The notes under the pieces are model-generated. The model was not told the DNA's origin and made no database searches. It saw only the letters and a program-made list of their open reading frames with translations. A stretch of DNA of 64,000 nucleotides from JBLNDJ01 sp050261515 (lineage in GTDB: Bacteria; Acidobacteriota; Terriglobia; Bryobacterales; Bryobacteraceae), in NCBI GenBank assembly GCA_050261515.1, contig JBLNDJ010000017.1, positions 1 through 64,000 of the forward strand. The letters run 5' to 3'. Each line of letters begins with the position of its first letter. Positions within the stretch are counted from its first letter, which is position 1. Positions 55,036 to 64,000 of the stretch are shown here, one piece after another. The translations under genes and the position numbers were made by a program.

Positions 55036-55370
55036 TCCGCTCCCATCACGCGCGCGATCGCGAGCGTGAGTTTCGCGTACTTCCGGGTTTCAACGGCAAG
55101 CTGTTTGCGGCCGGCCGCCGTGATCTTGTAGATCCTCGCCCGCCGGTTGTTCGACGTCACGCCCCAGACACCGTCGATCCAGCCGTTCAGTTCCAGCCGC
55201 TGGAGAGCGGGGTACAGCGAGCCCTCCTCGACCAGAAGCTCGTTGCCGGACGATTGTTGAATGAACTGGACGATGCCGTAGCCATGGAGGTCGCGGAGCG
55301 ACAGCGTCCGCAGAATCAACATGTCCAGGGAACCGGGCAGCGAATCGTTTTTTTGCGGCTTGCGGCCCAT
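55032..55370 (-). CDS. PadR family transcriptional regulator
   Basis: A 112-residue PadR winged-helix protein from ATG 55370 (GRKPQKNDSLPGSLDML). Diagnostic motifs are LPGSLDMLILRTLSLRDLHGYGI, LVEEGSLYPALQRLELNGWI and RRARIYKITAAGRKQL, with a C-terminal dimerisation helix. The frame extends 32 codons further upstream but the PadR N-terminus begins here. It ends with a 4-bp overlap onto the permease gene, so the regulator probably controls its own operon and thus the permease, as in other acidobacterial PadR-permease pairs. Confidence 0.92.
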   Translation of the reverse strand: MGRKPQKNDSLPGSLDMLILRTLSLRDLHGYGIVQFIQQSSGNELLVEEGSLYPALQRLELNGWIDGVWGVTSNNRRARIYKITAAGRKQLAVETRKYAKLTLAIARVMGAE

Positions 55371-55462
55371 GCCCAGAATTCTTAGCTTAAGCGGCGAGAT
55401 TACGCGAGTCAAGTTCAGATTGGCGAATGAGCGCCTTAAGCCGCCGATCCCGGCGGCCGTGG

Positions 55463-56893
55463 TCAATTGCCGCTGGCTTTGCAGATGAAGTTCGCGGCGT
55501 CATTGGTGCTGCCGCTGCCTTTATAGACGGCTTGTTGCGGATATGGGCAAAGCGGGCGGGTCATGTCGATGGCGCCGCGTTCGTTGACTCTGGCGGCGGT
55601 GATCGATTCCGGAGGCTCGTTCTGTTCGCGCCAGCGTTCGAGCGCGGCGAGCTTATTGAATTGATTGGGGCCGGTCCCTCCTCCGCAATGGCCCATCCCC
55701 GGCACCATAAAAAGACGAAACCAGTCGTCCTGATTCGGGCCCATCTGTTTCAAAACGGACTCATAATACGAAACGGTATTCAAGGCGGAGATCGAGCCGT
55801 CGGAACCTCCATCGCTCCACCCGTGATACATGAGGAGCTTGCCCCCGCGCGCTTTGAATTTCGCCAGGTCCGGGTTGACCGCGTGGACCTCTTTCGCGTG
55901 CAGAAGCGCCCGGCCGATGTCCTTGTCGGGGTCGAAGCTGCGCCAATCCCAGGCGGGGTTCTGGTTGGCAATATAGCGGAAGATATCGATGTCCATGTCC
56001 CCGGGCTCAGTGGCGCCGGCCGGAAGGCGCCAGCCGGGTTCGCCACCGAAGGGAAGACGCGGGTAGAGAAGCTCGCCGGTAGAACTCCGCAAGCCGGTGT
56101 AGGCGGCGTTCACCGTTTCCAGTTGCTGCGGAGTGAGGCAGCTTGCGGTTTCGGGGCCGCTGCACTTGAGGGCGCTGGGGTCGAAGTTGCAGTTGCGCGG
56201 GTCTCCGAGAAGGCCGTCTTTGACGCCGTCGTTGCCGTCGCAGGCGGCGAGGACCGCATCATGGAGGAGTTTCAGCTTCTCAGCCGGCAGCGCGTGCTGC
56301 GGCGACTGGAGCGCGGTCATCAACAGGCGCATGCGCCAGGCGGAGATGTAGAACTGGTTGTACGCGGGCGCGCCGGCAATGATGCCGTCGAAATCCTCCG
56401 GGTAACGTTGCGCGGACATCAGTCCCTGGCGTCCGCCGGTTGAACAGCCCTCCCAGTAGGACAGGCGCGGGCTCCGTCCATAGTAGGCCGCAATCAACGC
56501 CTTGGCTTCGACGGCGGTTTCGTGAACGGCGCGATAGGCGAAGTCGGTGATCTTATCGGGATGGCCGAGCGCGAACCTGCCGCTGCTGCCGGTGTGGCCG
56601 GTGTCGGTGGACGCCGCGGCATAACCCTCGCGAATGGCGTTTGCCATTCCTGCGGTGTTGATGCTGCCGACTAAACCGCCTCCGCCCTCCATGAGGAGTT
56701 TGCCGTTCCAGGCGGAGGCCGCCGGCAGCCAGACTTCGGACCTGATTTCAGAATCGGCCGCCGGCCGGAGCGTGAGGGAAACCCGGCAGTGAGTCGGGGT
56801 CTGGAGTGCGGCGGTGACGTCAGGCAGGCGCGACATGTCGGCGCAACGTGTCTGCGCGAACAGCGGGACGGCGAGGAGGAGGAGCAGGCGCAC
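55463..56893 (-). CDS. Secreted tannase/feruloyl esterase family protein
   Basis: This 476-residue alpha/beta hydrolase of the tannase family starts at GTG 56893 with signal RLLLLLAVPLFAQ. The nucleophile elbow is EGCSTGGRQG (Ser), the acid is in MYHGWSDGGSDGSIS (Asp) and the base in VPGMGHCGGG (His). The CS motif Cys of GCSTG usually pairs with a Cys near the His, here GHCGG, forming the disulphide next to the catalytic triad. It hydrolyses aromatic esters of plant polymers or tannins in the periplasm or medium. The gene is upstream of PadR by 92 bp on the same strand but separate in function. Confidence 0.9.
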   Translation of the reverse strand: MRLLLLLAVPLFAQTRCADMSRLPDVTAALQTPTHCRVSLTLRPAADSEIRSEVWLPAASAWNGKLLMEGGGGLVGSINTAGMANAIREGYAAASTDTGHTGSSGRFALGHPDKITDFAYRAVHETAVEAKALIAAYYGRSPRLSYWEGCSTGGRQGLMSAQRYPEDFDGIIAGAPAYNQFYISAWRMRLLMTALQSPQHALPAEKLKLLHDAVLAACDGNDGVKDGLLGDPRNCNFDPSALKCSGPETASCLTPQQLETVNAAYTGLRSSTGELLYPRLPFGGEPGWRLPAGATEPGDMDIDIFRYIANQNPAWDWRSFDPDKDIGRALLHAKEVHAVNPDLAKFKARGGKLLMYHGWSDGGSDGSISALNTVSYYESVLKQMGPNQDDWFRLFMVPGMGHCGGGTGPNQFNKLAALERWREQNEPPESITAARVNERGAIDMTRPLCPYPQQAVYKGSGSTNDAANFICKASGN

Positions 56894-56961
56894 GCTTACA
56901 AGCTACTACGTCCCGGACGAAACAGGGAGCGCGGCGGCAACCGGCGGCCGTCGCCAGCCGT

Positions 56962-57101
56962 CCCCGGCCGCCCGGCAGCCCCCGGCGTCCCCGGCTACCG
57001 TCAGCCGCCGTCCGCCCCGGCCGCCCGGCAGCCCCCGGCGTCCCCGGCTACCGTCAGCCGCCGCCCGCCCCGGCCGCCCGGCAGCCCCCGGCGTCCCCGG
57101 C
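56962..57101 (+). repeat. 53-bp tandem repeat, about 2.6 copies
   Basis: Units begin at 56962, 57015 and 57068, each with CCCCGGCCGCCCGGCAGCCC followed by CCGGCGTCCCCGGC; the first two are nearly identical over 53 bp and the third stops after 34 bp. A degenerate partial copy may precede from about 56940. It fills the gap between the divergent tannase and TIM-barrel genes and ends 42 bp before the latter's start. Since 53 is not a multiple of 3 the repeat cannot code for a regular protein. The minus strand is rich in runs of G and might form quadruplexes. Confidence 0.8.
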
Positions 57102-57143
57102 CCTAGTGGAGTAATCTGTATTCTTCGATCCAAGGAGAAAAAG

Positions 57144-57998
57144 ATGTCCTCAATCTCAAGAAGAAACTTCCTGACCACGACCGCCGCGGGGGTGGGTGCG
57201 CTATCCGCGGGGGCATTGAAGCTGAGCGCCGATCCACTCGGCATGCCCATCGGTTTCCAGACCTACACGGTGAGGGACGCCATTGCCGAGGATTTCCAGG
57301 GCACCCTCAAGAAGATGGCCGCGATCGGCTACAAGAGCTGCGAGTTGTGTTCGCCGTTCAGCTACGGCGAATTCAAAGGGGCGGCGAAGTACAAAGGCGC
57401 CGAGCTTCGCCGGATCATCGAGGATGCGGGATTGAAATGCGTGAGCTGCCACTTCAGCCCGGCGGACGTCACCGACAAGAACCTCGAGGAGCGCATCGCC
57501 TGGTCGAAGGACCTCGGGCTCACGCAGATGATTCTCGCCGCGTTCGGTCTCGGTCGCAACCCGACGCTCGCCGATTGGAAGCGCGCCGCGGACAACCTGA
57601 ACAAGGCCGGCGAGACCGTGGCGAAGGCGGGCCTTCAGCTCGGCTACCACAATCACGACATGGAGTTCGAGAAGCTCGACGGCGTGCTTGTGTACGACGA
57701 GTTGATGAAGGCCTTCGATCCGAAGGTGATCAAGATGCAGTTCCAGGTGGCGGTGATCGCCAAGGGCTACAAGGCCGAGGACTATATGAAAAAGTACTCC
57801 GGCCGGATCATTTCCCTGCATCTGGCCGACTGGTCGTCCACCGAGAAGAAGATGGTGCCGATCGGCAAAGGCGTGGTCAACTGGAAGGCCCTGTTCCAAA
57901 CCGCGAAAACGACCGGCGTGAAGAACTACTTCGTGGAAGTGGAAGACAAGGACAGCACGCAGCTGAGCTATCCGTTCCTCCACAACCTCAAAGTCTGA
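57144..57998 (+). CDS. Tat-exported sugar phosphate isomerase/epimerase-like TIM-barrel protein
   Basis: From ATG 57144 (AAGGAG at 57132) the protein has 284 residues and signal SSISRRNFLTTTAAGVGAL with the twin-arginine motif SRRNFL. The AP endonuclease 2/xylose-isomerase-like barrel follows: IGFQTYTVRDAIAEDFQGTL, LKCVSCHFSPADVTD, LQLGYHNHDMEFEKLDG, IISLHLADWSSTEKK and YFVEVEDKD, with His, Glu and Asp residues at metal-ligand positions. Its substrate is presumably a sugar or inositol derivative. The open frame to 56814 is produced by the repeat array. A strong hairpin follows at 58018. Confidence 0.87.
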   Translation: MSSISRRNFLTTTAAGVGALSAGALKLSADPLGMPIGFQTYTVRDAIAEDFQGTLKKMAAIGYKSCELCSPFSYGEFKGAAKYKGAELRRIIEDAGLKCVSCHFSPADVTDKNLEERIAWSKDLGLTQMILAAFGLGRNPTLADWKRAADNLNKAGETVAKAGLQLGYHNHDMEFEKLDGVLVYDELMKAFDPKVIKMQFQVAVIAKGYKAEDYMKKYSGRIISLHLADWSSTEKKMVPIGKGVVNWKALFQTAKTTGVKNYFVEVEDKDSTQLSYPFLHNLKV

Positions 57999-58017
57999 TC
58001 GCAGCGCGGAAGCATCG

Positions 58018-58051
58018 AGGCCGGGGAGGACTGCATGCCCTCCCGGCCTCT
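58018..58051 (+). terminator. GC-rich hairpin after the TIM-barrel gene
   Basis: GAGGCCGGG (58018-58026) pairs with CCCGGCCTC (58043-58051) for nine perfect bases, and inner AGG/CCT can extend it around an ACTGCATG loop. It begins 20 bp after the stop. A short TT follows, not a run. It may also end the minus-strand operon coming from the right, whose last stop is at 58121. Confidence 0.55.
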
Positions 58052-58120
58052 TGCCGTGAAGGTGTCGCCATCGGCCTCACAGGCGCGCTTGCCGTCAACC
58101 GGCCGGCCGCGTCGCTGTAA

Positions 58121-59782
58121 CTATTTCCCCGGCTCTTCCACGGTCAAAACCCGGTCGGCCCCAACCTCGCGCAGCGTCTGCCGGATGCCGCTCGGCCAGC
58201 GGATCTCGAGTTCGCGAACCGCCTTCGAGCTTCCCAGCCCGAAATGAACGCGCGGATCGCTCGAGCCCGCGAAGCCGACAGCCGTGGTGGCCTCGTTGTA
58301 TTGCCTGCTGCCGTCCTCGCAGGTGATGCGGACCTGCGCACCGAGCCCCATGCGGTTGCTCTTCGTCCCGGCCAGCTTCAGCAGAATCCAGTGATTGGCG
58401 TTCCGCGTGGAGTTGTGGAAGTACTTCGCCTTGCCGTTCAGGACCGTGACCACCGCGTCGATGCGCCCGTCGTTGTCTAGGTCGCCGAACGCCACGCCGC
58501 GATGGGGAGCCGCAGCCGCGAAATCGGGCCCCGCGCCCGCGCTCGAGTCCTCGAACTTGCCGTTGCCGAGGTTGCGAAACACGCTGTTCGGCTCCTCGTA
58601 CGTGCGGCTCGAGAACAGCGCCACGTTGTCGAGCACGTTGCCGCGCGCGACAAACAGGTCCTTCCAGCCGTCGTTGTCGAAATCGAAGATGCCGTTCGAC
58701 CACCCGGACATGTTGCGCGTGCGGAAGAGCCGGCTCGAAAGCGTTGCCTCCACAAACTGGCCGCGGCCGCGGTTCAGATAGAGAGGGAAGGACTCGTTCT
58801 CCGTGGCCGTGTGCCAGAGGTCCGGAAGACCGTCGTTGTCCACATCCCTGAAATCGGCGCCCATGCCGGAAATGGCGGTCGCCGCCTGCGGGTAGGCCAC
58901 GCCGCTCTCGAACGCCACCTCCTCGAACCGTTTGCCCGCGATGTTGTGAAACAGGTAGTTGGGTTGGTTGTCGTTAGCGACGAAAATGTCGATGAACCCG
59001 TCGCCGTCGTAATCGGCAATCGCGGCGCCCATGCCCTTGCCCGGAAATTTGGCGATGCCTGTCTCGCCCGAAACGTCTGTGAACGTGCCGTCGCCGTTGT
59101 TCCGGTACAGCGTGTTGGGCAGCGGCTCGTAATTTTTCGGATGGCAGTAGGCGCGCTTGGACGGTCCCGGCCCGCAGAACGGGTCCTTGTTCACTTCCCA
59201 CTTGCAGTAATTCGAGACGAACAGGTCCAGGAGGCCATCATTGTTGTAATCCACCCACGCGGCCGAGACCGCCCACATCTTCCTGCCGTCGAGAACGCCG
59301 CCGCCCACTCCGGCTTTTTCGGTGACATCGGTGAAGGTGCCATCGTGGTTGTTGCGGAAGAGCTGGTTCCTGGTCACGGCGGCGACGTAGATGTCCGGCC
59401 AGCCGTCGTTGTCGTAGTCGCCAACTGCGGCGCCCATCCCGTAGCCTTCGCCCGCCACCCCCGCTTTTTCCGTGACGTCTGTGAACGTGCCGTCGCGGTT
59501 GTTGTGAAAGAGCCGGTTCCAGTAGGCGGGGCTTTCCTTCTTGAGCGAAGGGATGGCTGCACCGTTGACGAAGTATACGTCGAGATACCCGTCGTTGTCG
59601 TAATCGAGCAGCGCGACGCCCGACAGCATCGTCTCCGGCTGGTTCTTCTGCGGCGTCGGGGAACTGTTCGCGGTGAAGACCAGGCCGGACCGGGCGGCGA
59701 TCTCTTCGAAGAGGATGGGACCGGACGCGGCGGCCCCCATCAGCGCGACCGAGCCGGCGGCGATGGGAAGCAGAAGCCGCAT
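58121..59782 (-). CDS. Secreted FG-GAP/VCBS repeat protein with C-terminal ASPIC/UnbV domain
   Basis: From ATG 59782 the protein has 553 residues and signal RLLLPIAAGSVALMGAAAS. Seven or so repeats with calcium-type loops follow: LDYDNDGYLDVYFVN, GDYDNDGWPDIYVAA, VDYNNDGLLDLFVSN, ADYDGDGFIDIFVAN and GDLDNDGRIDAVVTV, as in beta-propellers. The C-terminal part (GLGAQVRITCEDGSRQ; SDPRVHFGLGSSKAV; LEIRWPSGIRQTL) is the ASPIC/UnbV domain. Function is unknown; likely ligand or glycan binding outside the cell. It starts 10 bp after kdsA, an odd companion for Kdo genes. The frame upstream of 59782 runs over kdsA and is not coding. Confidence 0.88.
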   Translation of the reverse strand: MRLLLPIAAGSVALMGAAASGPILFEEIAARSGLVFTANSSPTPQKNQPETMLSGVALLDYDNDGYLDVYFVNGAAIPSLKKESPAYWNRLFHNNRDGTFTDVTEKAGVAGEGYGMGAAVGDYDNDGWPDIYVAAVTRNQLFRNNHDGTFTDVTEKAGVGGGVLDGRKMWAVSAAWVDYNNDGLLDLFVSNYCKWEVNKDPFCGPGPSKRAYCHPKNYEPLPNTLYRNNGDGTFTDVSGETGIAKFPGKGMGAAIADYDGDGFIDIFVANDNQPNYLFHNIAGKRFEEVAFESGVAYPQAATAISGMGADFRDVDNDGLPDLWHTATENESFPLYLNRGRGQFVEATLSSRLFRTRNMSGWSNGIFDFDNDGWKDLFVARGNVLDNVALFSSRTYEEPNSVFRNLGNGKFEDSSAGAGPDFAAAAPHRGVAFGDLDNDGRIDAVVTVLNGKAKYFHNSTRNANHWILLKLAGTKSNRMGLGAQVRITCEDGSRQYNEATTAVGFAGSSDPRVHFGLGSSKAVRELEIRWPSGIRQTLREVGADRVLTVEEPGK

Positions 59783-59792
59783 CACTCGAATT

Positions 59793-60568
59793 TTATATCT
59801 CGTGGATTCGCCGTAGTGCGGCGAGCAGCGCGCCCAGCTTGTCGAGCCGCAGCGAATTCGGGCCGTCCGACAGCGCCCGCTCCGGCGCTTCGTGCACCTC
59901 GACGAACAGGGCATCGACTCCCGCCGCGACCGCCGCGCGCGCCAGCGGCTCGATGAACCGCGCATCGCCGCCCGAGGCGTTCCCCGCCCCGCCCGGCAAC
60001 TGCACGCTGTGCGTCGCATCGAACACCACCGGGTAGCCCAGTTCGCGCATGATCGCCAGGCCCCGCATGTCCACCACGAGATTGTGATACCCGAACGAAG
60101 TCCCGCGCTCGGTCAGCAGGATTTTCGTGTTTCCCGTCGATGCGACCTTGTCCGCGGCGTACCGCATATCCCCGGCCGCCAGGAACTGCCCCTTCTTGAT
60201 GTTCACCACGCGCCCCGTGCGCCCGGCCTCAACCAGCAGGTCCGTCTGGCGGCACAGGAACGCGGGGATCTGGAGAATGTCCGCCACCTCGGCCGCGGGC
60301 CCCGCCTGCGCGGGCTCATGTATATCGGTGAGGATCGGAAAGCCCTCCCGCTTCACCCCGCCCAGGATGCGCAAGCCTTCCTTCAGCCCCGGACCGCGAT
60401 ACGACGACAGGCTCGACCGGTTCGCTTTATCGAACGAAGCCTTGAAGACGAACGGCCCGGCGATGCGCCCGATCTCGCGCGCGAGGAAATGCGCGTGCTC
60501 CTCGCTCTCGATCACGCACGGACCGGCGATCAGGCCCAGCGGCCGGCCCGCGCCGAACTCCGGAATCG

Positions 60569-60572
<4 letters not shown>
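59793..60572 (-). CDS. kdsA: 3-deoxy-8-phosphooctulonate synthase (KDO-8-P synthase)
   Basis: Two hundred fifty-nine residues: LIAGPCVIES, FVFKASFDKANRSS, LTDIHEPAQAG, IPAFLCRQTDLL, NIKKGQFLAAGDM and FDATHSVQLPGG are the KdsA motifs for phosphoenolpyruvate and arabinose-5-phosphate binding. The enzyme makes Kdo-8-phosphate for lipopolysaccharide in the cytoplasm. The CRQTD cysteine and DATHS segment are compatible with either metal class and I do not assign one. Its ATG overlaps the pyrG stop by 4 bp (ATGA), which fixes the start at 60572. Confidence 0.95.
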
Positions 60573-62209
<1,637 letters not shown>

Positions 62210-62218
62210 CGTGCTTTT

Positions 62219-62968
62219 TCAGACTCCAGTGAGGCGCTCCGCGGCGCCGAACATCCGGGAGACCCGGTCCAGGTCCTCGGGAGTATCCACCCCGAGCGAT
62301 TCGTAATCCGTCTCGACCACGCGGATAGCGTGGCCGTTTTCAAGCGCGCGCAACTGTTCCAGCCGCTCGGCCCGCTCGAGCGGCCCCACCGGGAGCTGCG
62401 AATACCCGAGCAGGAAATCGCGCCGGTAAACGTACAGGCCGATATGCTTGTAGTGCTCCCCCGCTCCCGCGTCTCTCAGGTGCGGAATCGGCGCGCGCGA
62501 AAAGTAAATCGCGTCGCCCGCCAGGTCCGTCACCACCTTGACCACGTTCGGGTTCGTAATCTCGGAGGGATCCTCGATCCGCTTCTTGAGCGTCCCCATC
62601 GGAATGTCCGGCTCGCCGTCGAGCGCCAGCACCGCGGCATCGATCGCCGCCGGATCGATCAGCGGCTCGTCGCCCTGTATATTCACCACCAGCTCGGCCG
62701 CATCCGCCGACGCCGCCTCCGCCACCCGGTCCGTACCCGAAGCGTGGTCGGCGCGCGTCATCCGCACAGGAGCGCCGAAGCGACGCGCCTCGTTCGCGAT
62801 CCGCTCGTCGTCGGTGGCAATCACGACATGCGTCAGGTAGCGCGCCTGGCAGGCCCGCTCGAACACGTGCTGAAGCATGGATTTCCCGGCGATAACGGCG
62901 AGAGGTTTCCCAGGAAAGCGAGAGGAAGCAAACCGGGCCGGAACGACCCCCAAAATCCTACGGGGCAC
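62219..62968 (-). CDS. kdsB: 3-deoxy-manno-octulosonate cytidylyltransferase (CMP-Kdo synthetase)
   Basis: About 249 residues from a GTG at 62968, the start that aligns with the usual N-terminus (RRILGVVPARFASSRFPGKP). The nucleotidyltransferase motifs follow: VVIATDDERIANEARRFG, NIQGDEPLIDPAAID, YKHIGLYVYRRDFL and ESLGVDTPEDLDRV. The enzyme activates Kdo with CTP, the committing step for LPS inner core. GTG at 63007 would add 13 residues; neither start has a clear ribosome site. First gene of the kdsB-pyrG-kdsA-ASPIC operon and divergent from the VWA gene. Confidence 0.93.
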   Translation of the reverse strand: MPRRILGVVPARFASSRFPGKPLAVIAGKSMLQHVFERACQARYLTHVVIATDDERIANEARRFGAPVRMTRADHASGTDRVAEAASADAAELVVNIQGDEPLIDPAAIDAAVLALDGEPDIPMGTLKKRIEDPSEITNPNVVKVVTDLAGDAIYFSRAPIPHLRDAGAGEHYKHIGLYVYRRDFLLGYSQLPVGPLERAERLEQLRALENGHAIRVVETDYESLGVDTPEDLDRVSRMFGAAERLTGV

Positions 62969-63132
62969 GTTCGATGATATCACGAGTCGAGCCGGAGACT
63001 TCTCCACCGCGCGCCGCGAAGAGCACAGAAAAGAGGCGTTTTTGCGTTAGGTCTTGCCCGGAGCGGCACCGCCGGGCCCACCTGATATACTGGAGGTTGC
63101 CGCAGCCCTTACGGGGAGGGGAGAACCAAGTG

Positions 63133-64000
63133 ATGGTTGCGCAAATGACTCTGAAGCGCGCCAGCCTAGCCATAGCCTGCGCAGTCCTGTTCGCGGGGCC
63201 AAACGTCTTCGCCGACGACATCAAGCAGGATCCGAATGTTTCCATACAGCCGCGTCGCCGCACCTCGTCCGCCGAGTCCATCCCGGACGCCCCGCGCAAC
63301 CGCCGCCTGCGGGTTGATACCACCGTGGTCGAGATTCCCGTCACGGTCACCGATCCGCTCAACCGTTTCGTCACCGGCCTCGACCGCGAGCACTTTCGCG
63401 TGTTCGAGGACAAGGTCGAGCAGAAATTGACCTATTTTTCGAACGAAGACCGCCCCATCTCGATCGGGCTCGTTTTCGACACCAGCGGCAGCATGGGCAG
63501 CAAGCTCGCCAAATCGCGCCAGGCCGTCGCCCAGCTCATGAAGACCGCGAACCCGGAAGACGAGTTCTTCATCGTACAGTTCAGCGACCGGCCCGAAATG
63601 TCGATGGATTTCACGCGCGACGTCGAGGAGATCCAGAACCGCCTCACCTTCGTGCAGTCCAAGGGCCGTACCGCGCTGCTCGACGGCGTCTATCTCGCCA
63701 TCAACCAGATGAAGAAGGCGCACAACCCGCGCAAAGCGCTCGTCATCATCTCCGATGGCGGCGACAACAGCAGCCGCTACACCGAGAGCGAAATCAAGAA
63801 CCAGGTGCGCGAGGCCGACGTCCAGATCTATGCGATCGGAATCTTCGAGCCAGTCTCGTCGCGCGGCCGCACCGCCGAGGAGATGTCGGGCCCCAGCCTT
63901 CTCAGCGACATCGCCGAACAGACCGGGGGGCGTCATTTTCCGGTGGAGAACTTGAACGAATTGCCTGATATTGCGGCCAAAATCGGTATAGAGCTGCACA
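63133..64000 (+). CDS. Secreted VWFA-related domain protein (3' end beyond window)
   Basis: The frame is open from ATG 63133 (GGGGAGGGGAG upstream) to the window edge, 289 codons so far. A signal TLKRASLAIACAVLFAGPNVFA leads to a beta region (VDTTVVEIPVTVTDPLNRFV; REHFRVFEDKVEQKLTYF) and a VWA domain with intact MIDAS: VFDTSGSMGSKLAKS, later GRTALLDGVYLAI and VIISDGGDNSSRY. A conserved TGGRHFPVENLNELPDIA marks the acidobacterial VWFA-related family, which normally ends about 30 residues further. Unlike the homolog at 423, its metal site is canonical. GTG 63130 is a possible alternative start. Confidence 0.88.
   Translation, partial: MVAQMTLKRASLAIACAVLFAGPNVFADDIKQDPNVSIQPRRRTSSAESIPDAPRNRRLRVDTTVVEIPVTVTDPLNRFVTGLDREHFRVFEDKVEQKLTYFSNEDRPISIGLVFDTSGSMGSKLAKSRQAVAQLMKTANPEDEFFIVQFSDRPEMSMDFTRDVEEIQNRLTFVQSKGRTALLDGVYLAINQMKKAHNPRKALVIISDGGDNSSRYTESEIKNQVREADVQIYAIGIFEPVSSRGRTAEEMSGPSLLSDIAEQTGGRHFPVENLNELPDIAAKIGIELH

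Noticed and set aside
56962..57101. CRISPR array
   Set aside because: Copies are directly adjacent 53-bp units without unique spacers and there are no cas genes.
56814..57143. N-terminal extension of the TIM-barrel protein
   Set aside because: It is created by the tandem repeat; the Tat signal and AAGGAG site fix the start at 57144.

Overview
The window is a GC-rich bacterial chromosome segment. Several features point to Acidobacteriota, most likely the Solibacter/Bryobacter branch. These are two secreted proteins with the acidobacterial VWFA-related domain (423-1337 and 63133 to the window end), a large TonB-dependent receptor with an N-terminal carboxypeptidase-regulatory domain (46417-49953), a PadR regulator coupled to a duplicated orphan FtsX/MacB-type permease (52291-55370), an FG-GAP/ASPIC protein, and many secreted glycan-active enzymes. 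The Kdo genes, RND pump and outer-membrane barrels show a Gram-negative envelope. I saw no tRNA, rRNA or CRISPR array.

Layout. 1-338: tail of a TonB-dependent receptor cut off on its left side, probably by a mobile-element end. 423-9805: a VWA protein, then a tight minus-strand operon read from 9805 down to 1347 (M28 peptidase, enolase-superfamily enzyme, GH36-like glycosidase, DUF362 protein, zinc metallopeptidase, ABM-type monooxygenase). 9864-15889: mini cytochrome c, glycine-zipper lipoprotein, small secreted protein, large MEDS/PocR hybrid histidine kinase, NTF2-like protein. 15886-20212: RND efflux pair. 20268-24027: divergent GNAT and epimerase genes, then a pseudokinase-RlpA fusion translationally coupled to an AhpD-like gene interrupted by one in-frame TGA. 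24075-33972: MFS transporter, GH42-like glycosidase with a DUF5107/TPR partner, second enolase-superfamily enzyme, GT39-type glycosyltransferase. 34146-39335: Aas-type acyltransferase/acyl-ACP synthetase, BtuB-like receptor, UMF1-type MFS. 39384-41356: decayed GH3 beta-glucosidase. 41406-45930: TPR membrane protein, periplasmic protein, DksA/TraR protein with a ZAS-type zinc-finger protein, LapA-like protein, outer-membrane barrel, type IV pilin-like protein. 46417-57998: receptor/TPR pair, epimerase, permease/PadR, tannase-like esterase, a 53-bp tandem repeat, Tat-exported TIM-barrel protein. 58121-62968: kdsB-pyrG-kdsA-ASPIC operon for CMP-Kdo supply. The window ends inside a VWA protein.

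The most notable signal is the AhpD-like gene at 22160-22765. A TGA sits exactly at the second cysteine of the CxxCxxxH active site, giving CPF-TGA-LKSH. It is followed at the usual distance by a perfect 6-bp stem with a GGUC tetraloop, matching a bacterial SECIS. I read it as one selenoprotein gene rather than two broken ORFs. Its upstream neighbour, a membrane-anchored protein with a degenerate kinase domain fused to an RlpA domain, overlaps it by 4 bp and is itself unusual.

Other themes are abundant Sec/Tat export of carbohydrate enzymes, signs of gene loss (GH3 pseudogene, truncated receptor, a possible glycosidase tail after 33972), and two copies of a long palindromic element, each immediately upstream of a TPR gene.
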